DNA from: Nitrospinales bacterium
GTDB lineage: Bacteria; Nitrospinota_A; UBA7883; JACRGQ01
Reading direction: 5' to 3'
Length of the DNA stretch: 38,713 nt
Assembly: GCA_023248535.1 (NCBI GenBank)
Contig: JAHFEJ010000025.1
Location: 1 to 38,713 of the forward strand
The notes under the pieces are model-generated. The model was given only the letters and a program-made list of their open reading frames with translations, was not told the origin of the DNA and searched no databases. Both the position numbers and the translations under genes were made by a program. Of this stretch, positions 1-6,836 are shown piece by piece (within the stretch, counting starts at the first letter, position 1; the number at the start of each line of letters is the position of its first letter).

Positions 1-47
1 CAGGCCACCAGAAACCGCTTGTGAAGATCGATCCCTATGTAGTTCAT
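1..47 (-). CDS. IS110-family transposase, N-terminal fragment (runs off left edge)
   Basis: Only the first 15 codons lie in the window. Read on the minus strand from the ATG at 47, they give MNYIGIDLHKRFLVA, with a good Shine-Dalgarno (GGAGGGA) just upstream at about 50-58. The pattern I-G-I-D-hydrophobic-x-K followed by hydrophobic residues is the usual start of IS110/IS1111 transposases. Its Asp is the first acidic residue of the RuvC-like DEDD catalytic core. The protein would cut and rejoin DNA to move the element. Completeness and element ends cannot be judged because the gene leaves the window. The adjacent DNA (48-658) is rich in repeats, as is common near insertion sequences. Confidence 0.7.
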   Translation of the reverse strand, partial: MNYIGIDLHKRFLVA

Positions 48-194
48 GATTCCCTCCTCAAAAACACGCCGTTTACCTAAATAATAACGTCGTATCAGGA
101 ACCCCTACTCGTGAGCTTATGGGTGTGGTACCAAGAGGGGCGGGCCGCTCCTCCCTTTCCCTTTAAAGGGGATACCTGGGACGGATAGAAATTT

Positions 195-340
195 CAGTTC
201 CGCCCCTCCCTTTGAAAAAGGGAGGCTGGGAGGAATTTTTTAAAAAATCCCCCTTTTTCCCCCTTTGCCAAAGGGGGAAGTGTTGCCGCTTGCGCGGCAA
301 TGGGCGAATGAATTCGCCCCTACCCGGAAGCTTGGTGGGT
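195..340. repeat. Modular hairpin repeat, copy 1
   Basis: This is a chain of perfect small hairpins. CCTCCCTTT/AAAGGGAGG lies at 205-225, TCCCCCTTT/AAAGGGGGA at 258-278, TTGCCGC-TTGC-GCGGCAA at 283-300, and GGGCGAAT-GA-ATTCGCCC at 302-319. A GGTGGGTAC end motif follows at about 334-342. The first two hairpins and the sequence between them recur almost identically at 2287-2360. The third hairpin has the same arm length as its counterpart at 2365-2381 but different, compensating bases. This is a non-coding interspersed element of the REP/MITE-like kind. Confidence 0.75.
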
Positions 341-520
341 ACATGCTCCGAGCCTCTGCGCTTCGTCATTCTGAGCCGCAGGCGAAGAATCCCTTTCCGG
401 AAAGGGAGCCGCGGAATTATTTTTCAATCCGCGGCGGAAAAAACCGGACAGCGCGCAGCGGTGTTCCGTGTTTTTCACACGAGTGAAGCGAAGTGTAAAT
501 CCCCTTCAAGGGGAAATAGA

Positions 521-548
521 TCCTTCGCCTGTGGCTCAGGATGACAGC
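521..548. repeat. Short interspersed repeat, partner of an inverted copy at 363-391
   Basis: The sequence here reads TCCTTCGCCTGTGGCTCAGG followed by ATGACAGCC. The reverse complement of nearly the same word occurs at 363-391, and a direct copy occurs at 2411-2441. These short words, built around CTGAGCCGCAGGCGAAG, are dispersed non-coding repeats. They accompany the hairpin elements both here and after the RCC1 gene. Confidence 0.6.
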
Positions 549-691
549 CGCCACAACACAAACGGGGGTGGTGTTGTATTTAAGGACTATTTAAGAAATT
601 AATTCCACCGGCGCAATAAAATACAATATACTCTTACCCTAAAGCGTATGAACCACCCTTGAATGAACAAGGGGAAAATATAACGGGGGGT

Positions 692-2155
692 ATGGCATGG
701 GGTTTGCGTCAGTCAGTCAGTCAGTCAGTCAGTCAGTCAGTCTTTTCTCGCTATAAACTGATCCTTCTTCTTCTATTCACATTCACCATCGGTTCGCTAG
801 CCTCGTGCGGAGGCGGCGGCGGAGGTTCAACTGCGGCAGCTCCTACTCCGACCGCTCCGTCGGCACCGACCGGCGTGACTGGGGTGGCGGGAGACAGTGA
901 GGTGGTGGTCTCGTGGACGGCCAGCTCCGGGGCATCCTCGTACAATGTGTACTGGGGAACGGCGGCAGGGGTGACGACTGCATCCAGCTCGAAGTCGACG
1001 GGAGTGACGACCGTAACAAAGACGGTGCCGGGCCTGCTCAACGGGACGGCGTATTTCTTCGTGGTGACGGCAGTGAACTCGACGGGAGAAAGCGCGGTGT
1101 CGGCGGAAGTATCAGCGACGCCCGTGACTACGGCGAAGGTGACGAAGGTGGGGGCGGGTATGTCACATTTCGTTGCAATGAAGGACAACGGCACGGTTTT
1201 TGCATTGGGGGATAATTCATACGGACAGCTGGGTGATGGCTGCGTCGCTGCGAGCAGTACGGCTCCACTGAAGGTGGCGGGGTTGAGTGGGGTGACGGAT
1301 ATTATTTCCCAAAGTTATTCCTTGCTTTCATTGAAAAATGATGGTGCTCTTTGGGTATGGGGAAAAAATACAAGCGGTCAACTGGGCGACGGAACAACGG
1401 TCGACAAATGCGTACCAACTCAGGTTGCGAGTAGTGTAAGCTCGGCCGCTACTTCCGGCGGGTCCACGCTTATCATAAAAAGCGATAATACCGTGTGGGC
1501 GACGGGGGGGAATCCTTTTGGCCAGCTGGGCGATGGAACCACTACGGAACGCCATAGTTTCGCTCAAGTTTCGGGTTTAGTTGGAATCACTGCAGTTTCA
1601 GTGACCAACCACAGTTTGTTCCTGAAATCTGACGGGACGGTGTGGGCCGCAGGATCCGGGACATTGGGTGAGCTGGGGAATGGATCGAGCTCTGACAGCT
1701 CGGTGCCAGTACAGGTCTCCGGACTGACGAATGTGATCGCGGTAGCGGCAGGAGCCTATCACTCAGTCGCGCTGAAATCCGACGGTACGGTCTGGGCATG
1801 GGGAAATGTCGGGACACTGGGGGATGGGACGGCGAACTACAGCAACGTTCCGGTGCAGGTCTCAGGCTTGACTGGAGTGACAGCGATAGCGGCGGGAAAT
1901 CAAAATTCCCTGGCGCTGAAATCGGATGGGACCGTGTGGGGCTGGGGGGATAATTCCACTGGTACTGCCGGTGATGGGACATATACCTGGAGATACAGTC
2001 CGGTGCAGGCTTCGGGTCTGACCGGGGTGACAGGGATCGCGCTTTCCGGCTGGAATTCCATCGCGGTGAAAAGCGATGGGACGGTGTGTATCTGGGGTGG
2101 CGCAATAGCTATTACTGGTGGCTATACGGTACCCACGCAGGTGACGGGGTTCTGA
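692..2155 (+). CDS. Lipoprotein with fibronectin III domain and seven RCC1-type propeller repeats
   Basis: From ATG 692 the protein is 487 residues. It has a short basic region, a hydrophobic stretch (about 22-37) and the lipobox LASC with Cys39, then a glycine run. This predicts a lipid-anchored surface or periplasmic protein. Residues about 54-147 resemble a fibronectin type III domain. The rest holds seven RCC1-like blades with motifs such as WGKNTSGQLGDG and LKSDGTVWAWG, enough for one closed seven-bladed beta-propeller. Function is unknown; such propellers usually bind proteins. The start is uncertain. TTG 659 is in frame but has no Shine-Dalgarno. ATG 692 has a G6 run only one base upstream. 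ATG 697 has ideal spacing to that run but is out of frame at the present TCAG copy number. A strong terminator follows the gene. Confidence 0.85.
   Translation: MAWGLRQSVSQSVSQSVFSRYKLILLLLFTFTIGSLASCGGGGGGSTAAAPTPTAPSAPTGVTGVAGDSEVVVSWTASSGASSYNVYWGTAAGVTTASSSKSTGVTTVTKTVPGLLNGTAYFFVVTAVNSTGESAVSAEVSATPVTTAKVTKVGAGMSHFVAMKDNGTVFALGDNSYGQLGDGCVAASSTAPLKVAGLSGVTDIISQSYSLLSLKNDGALWVWGKNTSGQLGDGTTVDKCVPTQVASSVSSAATSGGSTLIIKSDNTVWATGGNPFGQLGDGTTTERHSFAQVSGLVGITAVSVTNHSLFLKSDGTVWAAGSGTLGELGNGSSSDSSVPVQVSGLTNVIAVAAGAYHSVALKSDGTVWAWGNVGTLGDGTANYSNVPVQVSGLTGVTAIAAGNQNSLALKSDGTVWGWGDNSTGTAGDGTYTWRYSPVQASGLTGVTGIALSGWNSIAVKSDGTVCIWGGAIAITGGYTVPTQVTGF
709..742 (+). repeat. (TCAG)8 tetranucleotide tract inside the 5' end of a coding region
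   Basis: Eight perfect TCAG units occupy 709-740, followed by a partial TC. The tract lies between the candidate start codons (ATG at 692 and 697) and the lipoprotein signal peptide, and encodes the serine/glutamine/valine-rich stretch RQSVSQSVSQSV. The unit length is not a multiple of three, so gain or loss of a unit shifts the frame. This is the arrangement of contingency (phase-variable) loci. Confidence 0.9.
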
Positions 2156-2194
2156 GCTTCCACTTTCTACTTTCCATTTTCTTTTTGCTACACG

Positions 2195-2227
2195 ACCACC
2201 CCGGGGAAATCCGGGGTGGTTATTTTT
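2195..2227 (+). terminator. Rho-independent terminator of the RCC1 lipoprotein gene
   Basis: A perfect 10-bp stem (ACCACCCCGG with CCGGGGTGGT), a 6-base loop and the tail TATTTTT start 40 bases after the stop codon. Confidence 0.9.
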
Positions 2228-2238
2228 CCCCTTCCCCC

Positions 2239-2441
2239 GGTGGGTACCCAATTCATTGGTACATCGGCCCATCGGGCCGATTCGCTCCTCCCTTTGAAAA
2301 AGGGAGGCCGGGAGGGATTTTTAAATAAATCCCCCTCAGTCCCCCTTTGCCAAAGGGGGAAGTGTTGGCGCGTTGCGCCAATGTACAGAGCCTGTACCCA
2401 CCCGGAAAGAGTTCCTTCACCTGCGGCTCAGGATGACAGCC
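2239..2441. repeat. Modular hairpin repeat, copy 2, bounded by GGTGGGTAC and GTACCCACC
   Basis: The element proper spans 2239-2402 and has short inverted ends. Inside are GTACCCAAT-TC-ATTGGTAC (one bulged base), ATCGGCCC-ATC-GGGCCGAT, CCTCCCTTT-GAA-AAAGGGAGG (2287-2307), TCCCCCTTT-GCC-AAAGGGGGA (2340-2360), TTGGCGC-GTT-GCGCCAA (2365-2381) and GTACAG-AGC-CTGTAC (2383-2397). The flanking 2411-2441 repeats the word seen at 521-548. The hairpins match those of copies 1 and 3 in layout but differ in stem bases that compensate each other. It fills the gap between two convergent genes. Confidence 0.8.
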
Positions 2442-2444
2442 GCC

Positions 2445-2882
2445 TCAGTTGGCGTAGAGGCGGGAGTTCTCGTTCAGGATGACCGCGGCGGTCTGGGAGA
2501 TGATCTCTTTCAGCTTCGGGTCGTCGGTTTTTGCCATCAGCGCAACCAGCGAGTCCTTCTTCTGCATCAGCATGTCGGCCATCGGGGCCAGCCGTTGCGA
2601 CGGCACATCGGCGTTGGCCAAGGTATTTTGGTATAGCTCCAGGTCGCTCAAGGTGGAATCAAGCTGGCGCACCGCCTCTGCCTGAAACGGGTTCTGGGTC
2701 TGCCCCATCACCAGTTGCGGGTGCATTACCGGCGCGGGGCCGGCGGCCGGCTTGGCCTGCGCGCTCTGGCCGGTGTTCATGGCGCTTTTCAAAAACGAGT
2801 CGAACGCATCGCCCGATACCTTGTCGGTCTTCTTCGGTTCCTGTCCCGGCTTGCCCGTGGGATTGATTCCATCAATTTTCAT
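2445..2882 (-). CDS. Small hypothetical protein beginning MKIDG
   Basis: The gene encodes 145 residues and starts at ATG 2882, with AAGGGA about five bases upstream. The N-terminal third is polar and proline/lysine-rich, then a DAFDSFLKSAM segment follows. An Ala/Pro linker leads into a predicted mostly helical C-terminal half (SDLELYQNTLANADV, MADMLMQKKDSLVALMAK). There is no signal peptide and no membrane segment, so it is probably cytoplasmic. I do not recognise a family. The MKIDG start and helical tail loosely resemble small flagellar regulators or chaperones, but no diagnostic motif supports that. It stands alone, convergent with the RCC1 lipoprotein gene and divergent from pstS. Confidence 0.7.
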   Translation of the reverse strand: MKIDGINPTGKPGQEPKKTDKVSGDAFDSFLKSAMNTGQSAQAKPAAGPAPVMHPQLVMGQTQNPFQAEAVRQLDSTLSDLELYQNTLANADVPSQRLAPMADMLMQKKDSLVALMAKTDDPKLKEIISQTAAVILNENSRLYAN

Positions 2883-3071
2883 TTGGTTCCCTTTTCAATA
2901 TCTTCCGTAAACATATATACCTATCGGGCGGCGTTTCTTTTCTCTTGATAGATTACTTTGCCTGCCCCCCCGGGTCAAATTTGCCTAGCTGGTTCCCGGC
3001 GGTTTCTGAAGTACCCAAAAGGTGGGCTTGTCTCAAGATGTTGAATAAATGCATGTTTCAGGCAGACTTTC

Positions 3072-3125
3072 TTAACCGAATCTTAATATTTCATTAACAA
3101 TCGTGTAATCGCGCTTCGGTAGAGT
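3072..3125 (+). promoter_or_regulatory. Pho box and -10 region of pstS
   Basis: Four hexamers sit exactly 11 bp apart: TTAACC (3072), TTAATA (3083), TTAACA (3094) and GTAATC (3105). PhoB/PhoP proteins bind direct repeats with an 11-bp period. The hexamers match the Bacillus PhoP word TTAACA better than the enterobacterial TGTCA core. A possible -10 box TAGAGT (3120-3125) lies nine bases after the last repeat, the usual geometry for a PhoB-activated promoter lacking a -35 box. The cognate regulator is probably the PhoB encoded at 10179-10871. Confidence 0.75.
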
Positions 3126-3208
3126 TGCCACCATACCGAACCCGCAGCGCGGGACGGATGATAGCGGGGAATGAACCCCGGCTAAAAAACCTTATGGAGG
3201 AAGCCTGA

Positions 3209-4195
3209 ATGAAACGGATTCTGAAAGGTGTTGCGATGGCGGTCGCCGTTGCTGGCGGGATTGTAATGGCGGCTCCGGCGGCGCATGCCGAACCGGCGAA
3301 AGTGGACAGCCGCTACAAGGCGTATCAGAAGGCGAAGGGGATCAAGGGGAACCTTAACTCCGTCGGTTCCGATACGTTGAACAACCTGATGACCTTTTGG
3401 GCGGAAGGCTTCAAGAAGCAGTATTCCGGCGTGAATATCCAGATCGAAGGCAAAGGTTCCAGCACCGCGCCGCCGGCCCTCACCGAAGGGGTGGCCCAGC
3501 TGGGACCGATGAGCCGCGAAATGAAATCGAAGGAAACCGACGATTTTGAAGCCAAGCGCGGCTTCAAGCCGTCCGGTTTCAAAGTGGCGGTGGACGGCCT
3601 GGCGGTGTTCGTGAACAAGGACAACCCGGTCAAGAGCCTCACCCTGACGCAGGTGGACGCCATGTTCGGCAAATCCCGCAAGCGGGGGGCGGCGGCCGAT
3701 ATCACCTCGTGGGGCCAGGCCGGCCTCACCGGCGAGTATGCCGCCAAGCCGATCGTGATATTCGGGCGCAACAGCGCGTCGGGCACCTACGGCTACTTCA
3801 AGGAACACGCGCTCGACAAGGGGGATTTCAAGGATTCGGTGAAAGAGCAGCCCGGCAGCGCCTCGGTGGTGCAGGGGGTGAGCGAAGACCGCTACGCCAT
3901 CGGCTACAGCGGCATCGGATATGTAACCTCCGGTGTGCGCGCGGTGCCGCTGGCGGTGAAGGACGGCGATCCGGTGTATGACACTTCGGCCGATAACGTC
4001 TACAGCGGCAAATACCCGCTGGCCCGCTACCTCAACATCTATGTGGCGAAAGACCCGAAGAAGGGGCTGGATCCGGTGGCGAAGGAATTCCTCCGCTTCG
4101 TGTTGAGCAAAGAAGGGCAGGAGATAGTGATAAAGGACGGCTTCCTGCCGCTGCCGTACGAAGTGGCGCAGGAGATGCTCAAACAGTTGAAGTAA
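3209..4195 (+). CDS. pstS: Phosphate-binding periplasmic protein PstS
   Basis: The 328-residue protein has a classical signal peptide with predicted cleavage after AHA at residue 27. It would capture inorganic phosphate in the periplasm and deliver it to the PstCAB importer. Family features visible are GNLNSVGSDTLNNLM near residue 50, the phosphate-loop-like GKGSSTAPPAL near 90, and GRNSASGTYGYF near residue 188, where Ser/Thr and Arg residues contact phosphate. Length is normal for the family. The ATG follows GGAGG by a good distance. It is the first gene of the Pho cluster, preceded by a phased Pho box and followed by a hairpin and a repeat before pstC. That layout would allow it to be expressed more strongly than the membrane genes. 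Confidence 0.96.
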   Translation: MKRILKGVAMAVAVAGGIVMAAPAAHAEPAKVDSRYKAYQKAKGIKGNLNSVGSDTLNNLMTFWAEGFKKQYSGVNIQIEGKGSSTAPPALTEGVAQLGPMSREMKSKETDDFEAKRGFKPSGFKVAVDGLAVFVNKDNPVKSLTLTQVDAMFGKSRKRGAAADITSWGQAGLTGEYAAKPIVIFGRNSASGTYGYFKEHALDKGDFKDSVKEQPGSASVVQGVSEDRYAIGYSGIGYVTSGVRAVPLAVKDGDPVYDTSADNVYSGKYPLARYLNIYVAKDPKKGLDPVAKEFLRFVLSKEGQEIVIKDGFLPLPYEVAQEMLKQLK

Positions 4196-4214
4196 CAACG
4201 GGCCGCATTTCGCG

Positions 4215-4254
4215 CAACGCCGGCGCCGCAAGGCCGTCGGCGTTGTGTTATTTT
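4215..4254 (+). terminator. Possible terminator or attenuator after pstS
   Basis: An 8-bp stem (CAACGCCG at 4215-4222 with CGGCGTTG at 4238-4245) is followed by TGTTATTTT. The T-run is interrupted, so read-through into pstC is likely. Confidence 0.55.
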
Positions 4255-4293
4255 GCGGGGCTTAAAAACAGTATTGAGAATACGATGTTGAGT

Positions 4294-4429
4294 ATAACCA
4301 CAGAGGCACGGAGCCACGGAGAAAAACCTCCCCTTCATTCCCTCCTTGCGAAGGAGGGGAAAGAGCGGGGGATAAGGAGTGGGCACAAGGCCCTCTTCTC
4401 CTCTGTGTCTCGTGTGCCTCTGTGGTTAT
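4294..4429. repeat. 136-bp MITE-like element with perfect 16-bp inverted ends between pstS and pstC
   Basis: ATAACCACAGAGGCAC at 4294-4309 is exactly inverted at 4414-4429. The near-palindromic match extends imperfectly inward (GGAGCCACGGAGAA against TTCTCCTCTGTG). An internal hairpin CCCTCCTT-GCG-AAGGAGGG lies near 4340-4358. There is no coding capacity. The structure is that of a miniature inverted-repeat element or a large folded RNA segment. Its position inside the pst operon may affect transcript stability or polarity. Confidence 0.75.
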
Positions 4430-4511
4430 TTTTCATTCCCAAGTTGAAATTATTTCAGGACTGTTAATATGTCGCGGGCTGCGGTATAAGCGTGATTGAA
4501 AAAGGGGTGGC

Positions 4512-6836
4512 ATGGGATCGGATAAGCACGAAAAAATCGTCTTGCTGAAGGACCGCTTCGCCCGTTACCTGATAACGGCGGGCGGGGTGACGGTTATTCT
4601 TTCGGTCGCGGCGATCATGCTGTTCATTTTTATCGAAATGGTTCCCCTGTTCTACGCCCCCGAGGCCGCCATTTCCTCCCAGTGGGCCGCCGGGCAGCGC
4701 CTCTCGCCGGTGGCGGGCATGGCCGTCGGCGCCGATGAATACCGCGAAACCGCGTTCCGGCTGAACGAGACCGGCGCGGTCGATTTCCTTTCCCTAAAGA
4801 CCGGCGAAGCGCTGAAGAGCATTCCCAATCCCGCGCTGGCCGGGAAAAAGATCACCGCCGCCAGCCGCGCGGTTAAAAGCAACTGGATCGCGTTCGGCAC
4901 CGCCGACGGCATGGCGGGATCCACCGAGGTGCGTTTTGCCGCCGATTTCAGCGGCGCGGCGCGGACCATCACGCAAAGCGTGCGTAACGGCGAACAGCTC
5001 TATCAAGCCGATCCCGCGCGGCGTCCGGTGCGCATCATCGCCGGGGCGTTGGGCGAGGATGGCGGCATCCGCATCGCTGCCGTGAAAGACGATGGCGGGC
5101 TGGTACTGCTGACGGCGGGCGAAAGCGGCGATTCCAACATAGCGCCCGCCAGCGCCGGCGGGGCGCGGATCACGGCTCTCGCCATGAAATCCACGGGGCG
5201 GCAGCTGATTGCCGGCGCCGCCGACGGGATGGTTTACGTATTCGACATCGAAAACGGCCAGCCCCGCACCGCCGAAAATTTCAAGGCCTCCGCCGCCGGC
5301 ATCACCGCTCTCCGCTTTTTAAACGGTGACGAAACGCTTGTTATCGGCGATGAAAAAGGGGATGTCGCCGGGTGGTTTTCCGTGCGCCACATTATCGCCA
5401 AAAACGGCGGCGCGAAGAAAATGACGCTCGACCGGGCGCACGGCATCGTGCTCAAGCCCGGCGAGGAGCGCGAAGTTATCGACCGCAACTATGCCGGCCA
5501 GCGCGGCGCCGATCCGGATGTTTCCTTCGCTCCGGCCGGGATGCGGTATCTGAAAGTGCGCGGCTTCGCATCCCACGGCGCCGCGGTCACCGCCATAGCC
5601 CCCTCGCCGCGCAACAAGGGATTTGTCACCGCGGCGGCCGATGGCCTGACGTACCACTACATCACCACCGGAAAAAGCTACCCCGTGGCGCCGCAGCAGG
5701 ATGGCAAGCCCCTGGTGGCTTTTGCGCCGAAATCCGACGGCATTATCGCCCTGGCGGGGGATGGCGTGTTGTACGACTACGCGCTGACCGCGTATCATCC
5801 CGACGTGACGTTCAATACCCTCTTCAGCAAGGTGTGGTACGAAGGATACCCGGGGCCTGCCCACGTATGGCAATCCACCGGCGGCACCGACGAGTTCGAG
5901 CCGAAGTTCTCGCTCTGGCCGCTCATATTCGGCACGCTGAAAGGCACGCTCTACGCCATGCTGTTTTCGGTTCCGATCGCGCTGCTGGGGGCGCTTTACC
6001 TGTCGCAGCTTGCCCCCGTGCGCCTGCGCAACATCGTGAAGCCGGTCATCGAACTGATGGCCGCCATCCCCTCCGTGGTGGTCGGCTTCCTGGCGGGGCT
6101 TTGGCTGTCGCCGTTGATGGACCGCCACCTGATGGCGTTTTTCATGGTTCTGTTCTCGCTGCCGGCCGCATGGTTCGTCTTTGTGGCGATTATGTGGGCC
6201 GTGCCGTGGCATAAGCGCCCCGACATCAGCGGACATTATGAGCTGCTCTACCTCCTGCCGGTGCTGGCGGCGGGGCTGGGGCTGGGCGTGGCGCTGGCCC
6301 CCGCCGTCGAGGCGGGCCTCTTCGGCGGCGACATCAAGGGGTGGCTTTACCAGGCGTTCACGCTGGCGTACGATCCGCGCAATTGCGTGGTGGTCGGTTT
6401 CGCCCTCGGTTTCGCCGTGATACCGATCATTTTCACCATTGCGGAAGACGCGCTCACGGCGGTGCCGCCGTCCCTCACGTCGGCTTCGTTCGCGCTGGCC
6501 GCCTCCCGCTGGCAGACCGCCATCCACGTCGTGCTTCCCGCCGCCAGCCCCGGCATCTTCGCCGCCATCATGCTGGGCCTCGGCCGCGCGGTGGGGGAAA
6601 CGATGATCGTGCTGATGGCCACCGGCAACACGCCGATCATGGATTGGAGCATCTTCAACGGCATGCGGGCGATGTCCGCCGCCATCGCGGTGGAAATGCC
6701 CGAAGCCCCGGTGGGGGGAAGCCTCTACCGCATCCTCTTCCTCGTCGGCTTCATACTCTTTATTTTCACCTTCGCCATTAACACGCTCGCCGGTTTGATC
6801 AGCAACCGGCTGCGGCGGAAATATTCAAGGTTTTGA
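4512..6836 (+). CDS. pstC: Phosphate ABC transporter permease PstC with large extracytoplasmic N-terminal domain
   Basis: At 774 residues this is more than twice the size of Escherichia coli PstC. A first membrane segment (about 20-45) is followed by about 420 residues containing repeated WD/YVTN-like elements (ITALAMKSTGRQLIAGAADG, ITALRFLNGDETLVIGDEKG, VTAIAPSPRNKGFVTAAADG). These suggest a beta-propeller outside the membrane. The standard permease part starts near residue 468 (FSLWPLIFGTLKGTLYAML) with several membrane helices. The coupling-loop region that docks on PstB (SASFALAASRWQTAIHVVLP) lies near 657-676. It works with PstA to move phosphate inward. Long PstC proteins are known in proteobacteria. 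The stop overlaps the pstA start (TGATG), so the two are coupled. Confidence 0.93.
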   Translation: MGSDKHEKIVLLKDRFARYLITAGGVTVILSVAAIMLFIFIEMVPLFYAPEAAISSQWAAGQRLSPVAGMAVGADEYRETAFRLNETGAVDFLSLKTGEALKSIPNPALAGKKITAASRAVKSNWIAFGTADGMAGSTEVRFAADFSGAARTITQSVRNGEQLYQADPARRPVRIIAGALGEDGGIRIAAVKDDGGLVLLTAGESGDSNIAPASAGGARITALAMKSTGRQLIAGAADGMVYVFDIENGQPRTAENFKASAAGITALRFLNGDETLVIGDEKGDVAGWFSVRHIIAKNGGAKKMTLDRAHGIVLKPGEEREVIDRNYAGQRGADPDVSFAPAGMRYLKVRGFASHGAAVTAIAPSPRNKGFVTAAADGLTYHYITTGKSYPVAPQQDGKPLVAFAPKSDGIIALAGDGVLYDYALTAYHPDVTFNTLFSKVWYEGYPGPAHVWQSTGGTDEFEPKFSLWPLIFGTLKGTLYAMLFSVPIALLGALYLSQLAPVRLRNIVKPVIELMAAIPSVVVGFLAGLWLSPLMDRHLMAFFMVLFSLPAAWFVFVAIMWAVPWHKRPDISGHYELLYLLPVLAAGLGLGVALAPAVEAGLFGGDIKGWLYQAFTLAYDPRNCVVVGFALGFAVIPIIFTIAEDALTAVPPSLTSASFALAASRWQTAIHVVLPAASPGIFAAIMLGLGRAVGETMIVLMATGNTPIMDWSIFNGMRAMSAAIAVEMPEAPVGGSLYRILFLVGFILFIFTFAINTLAGLISNRLRRKYSRF

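Larger units (their letters stand above)
48..658. other. Repeat-rich intergenic region without a supported gene
   Basis: No convincing protein-coding gene is seen. The short open frames here run through palindromic repeats and lack ribosome-binding sites. The region holds a mosaic of hairpins (about 140-340) and two opposite copies of a 'TCATTCTGAGCCGCAGGCGAAG'-like sequence (about 363-391 and 521-548). It ends in an AT-rich stretch (about 575-640) that could carry the promoter of the downstream lipoprotein. Hexamers such as TATACT at 627-632 are possible -10 boxes, but no good -35 box goes with them. Confidence 0.6.

Noticed and set aside
163-544. Short open frames in the left intergenic region
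   Set aside because: They run through hairpin repeats, lack ribosome sites, and similar frames recur in the repeat at 2216-2482.
195-2402. CRISPR array
   Set aside because: Repeats are palindromic, few and unevenly spaced, lack uniform spacers, and no cas gene is present.
2920-2970. Sigma-28 (FliA) promoter before the MKIDG gene on the minus strand
   Set aside because: GCCCGATAG resembles the FliA -10 word, but no acceptable -35 word lies at the right distance and no flagellar gene is nearby.
3182-4231. Long minus-strand open frame opposite pstS
   Set aside because: It mirrors the pstS codon pattern, has a biased His/Arg-rich composition and lies under a certain gene.
5319-6527. Long minus-strand open frame of about 400 codons inside pstC
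   Set aside because: It is an antisense shadow of the GC-rich pstC coding sequence. Its translation is rich in Arg, His, Gln and Gly with no recognisable domain.
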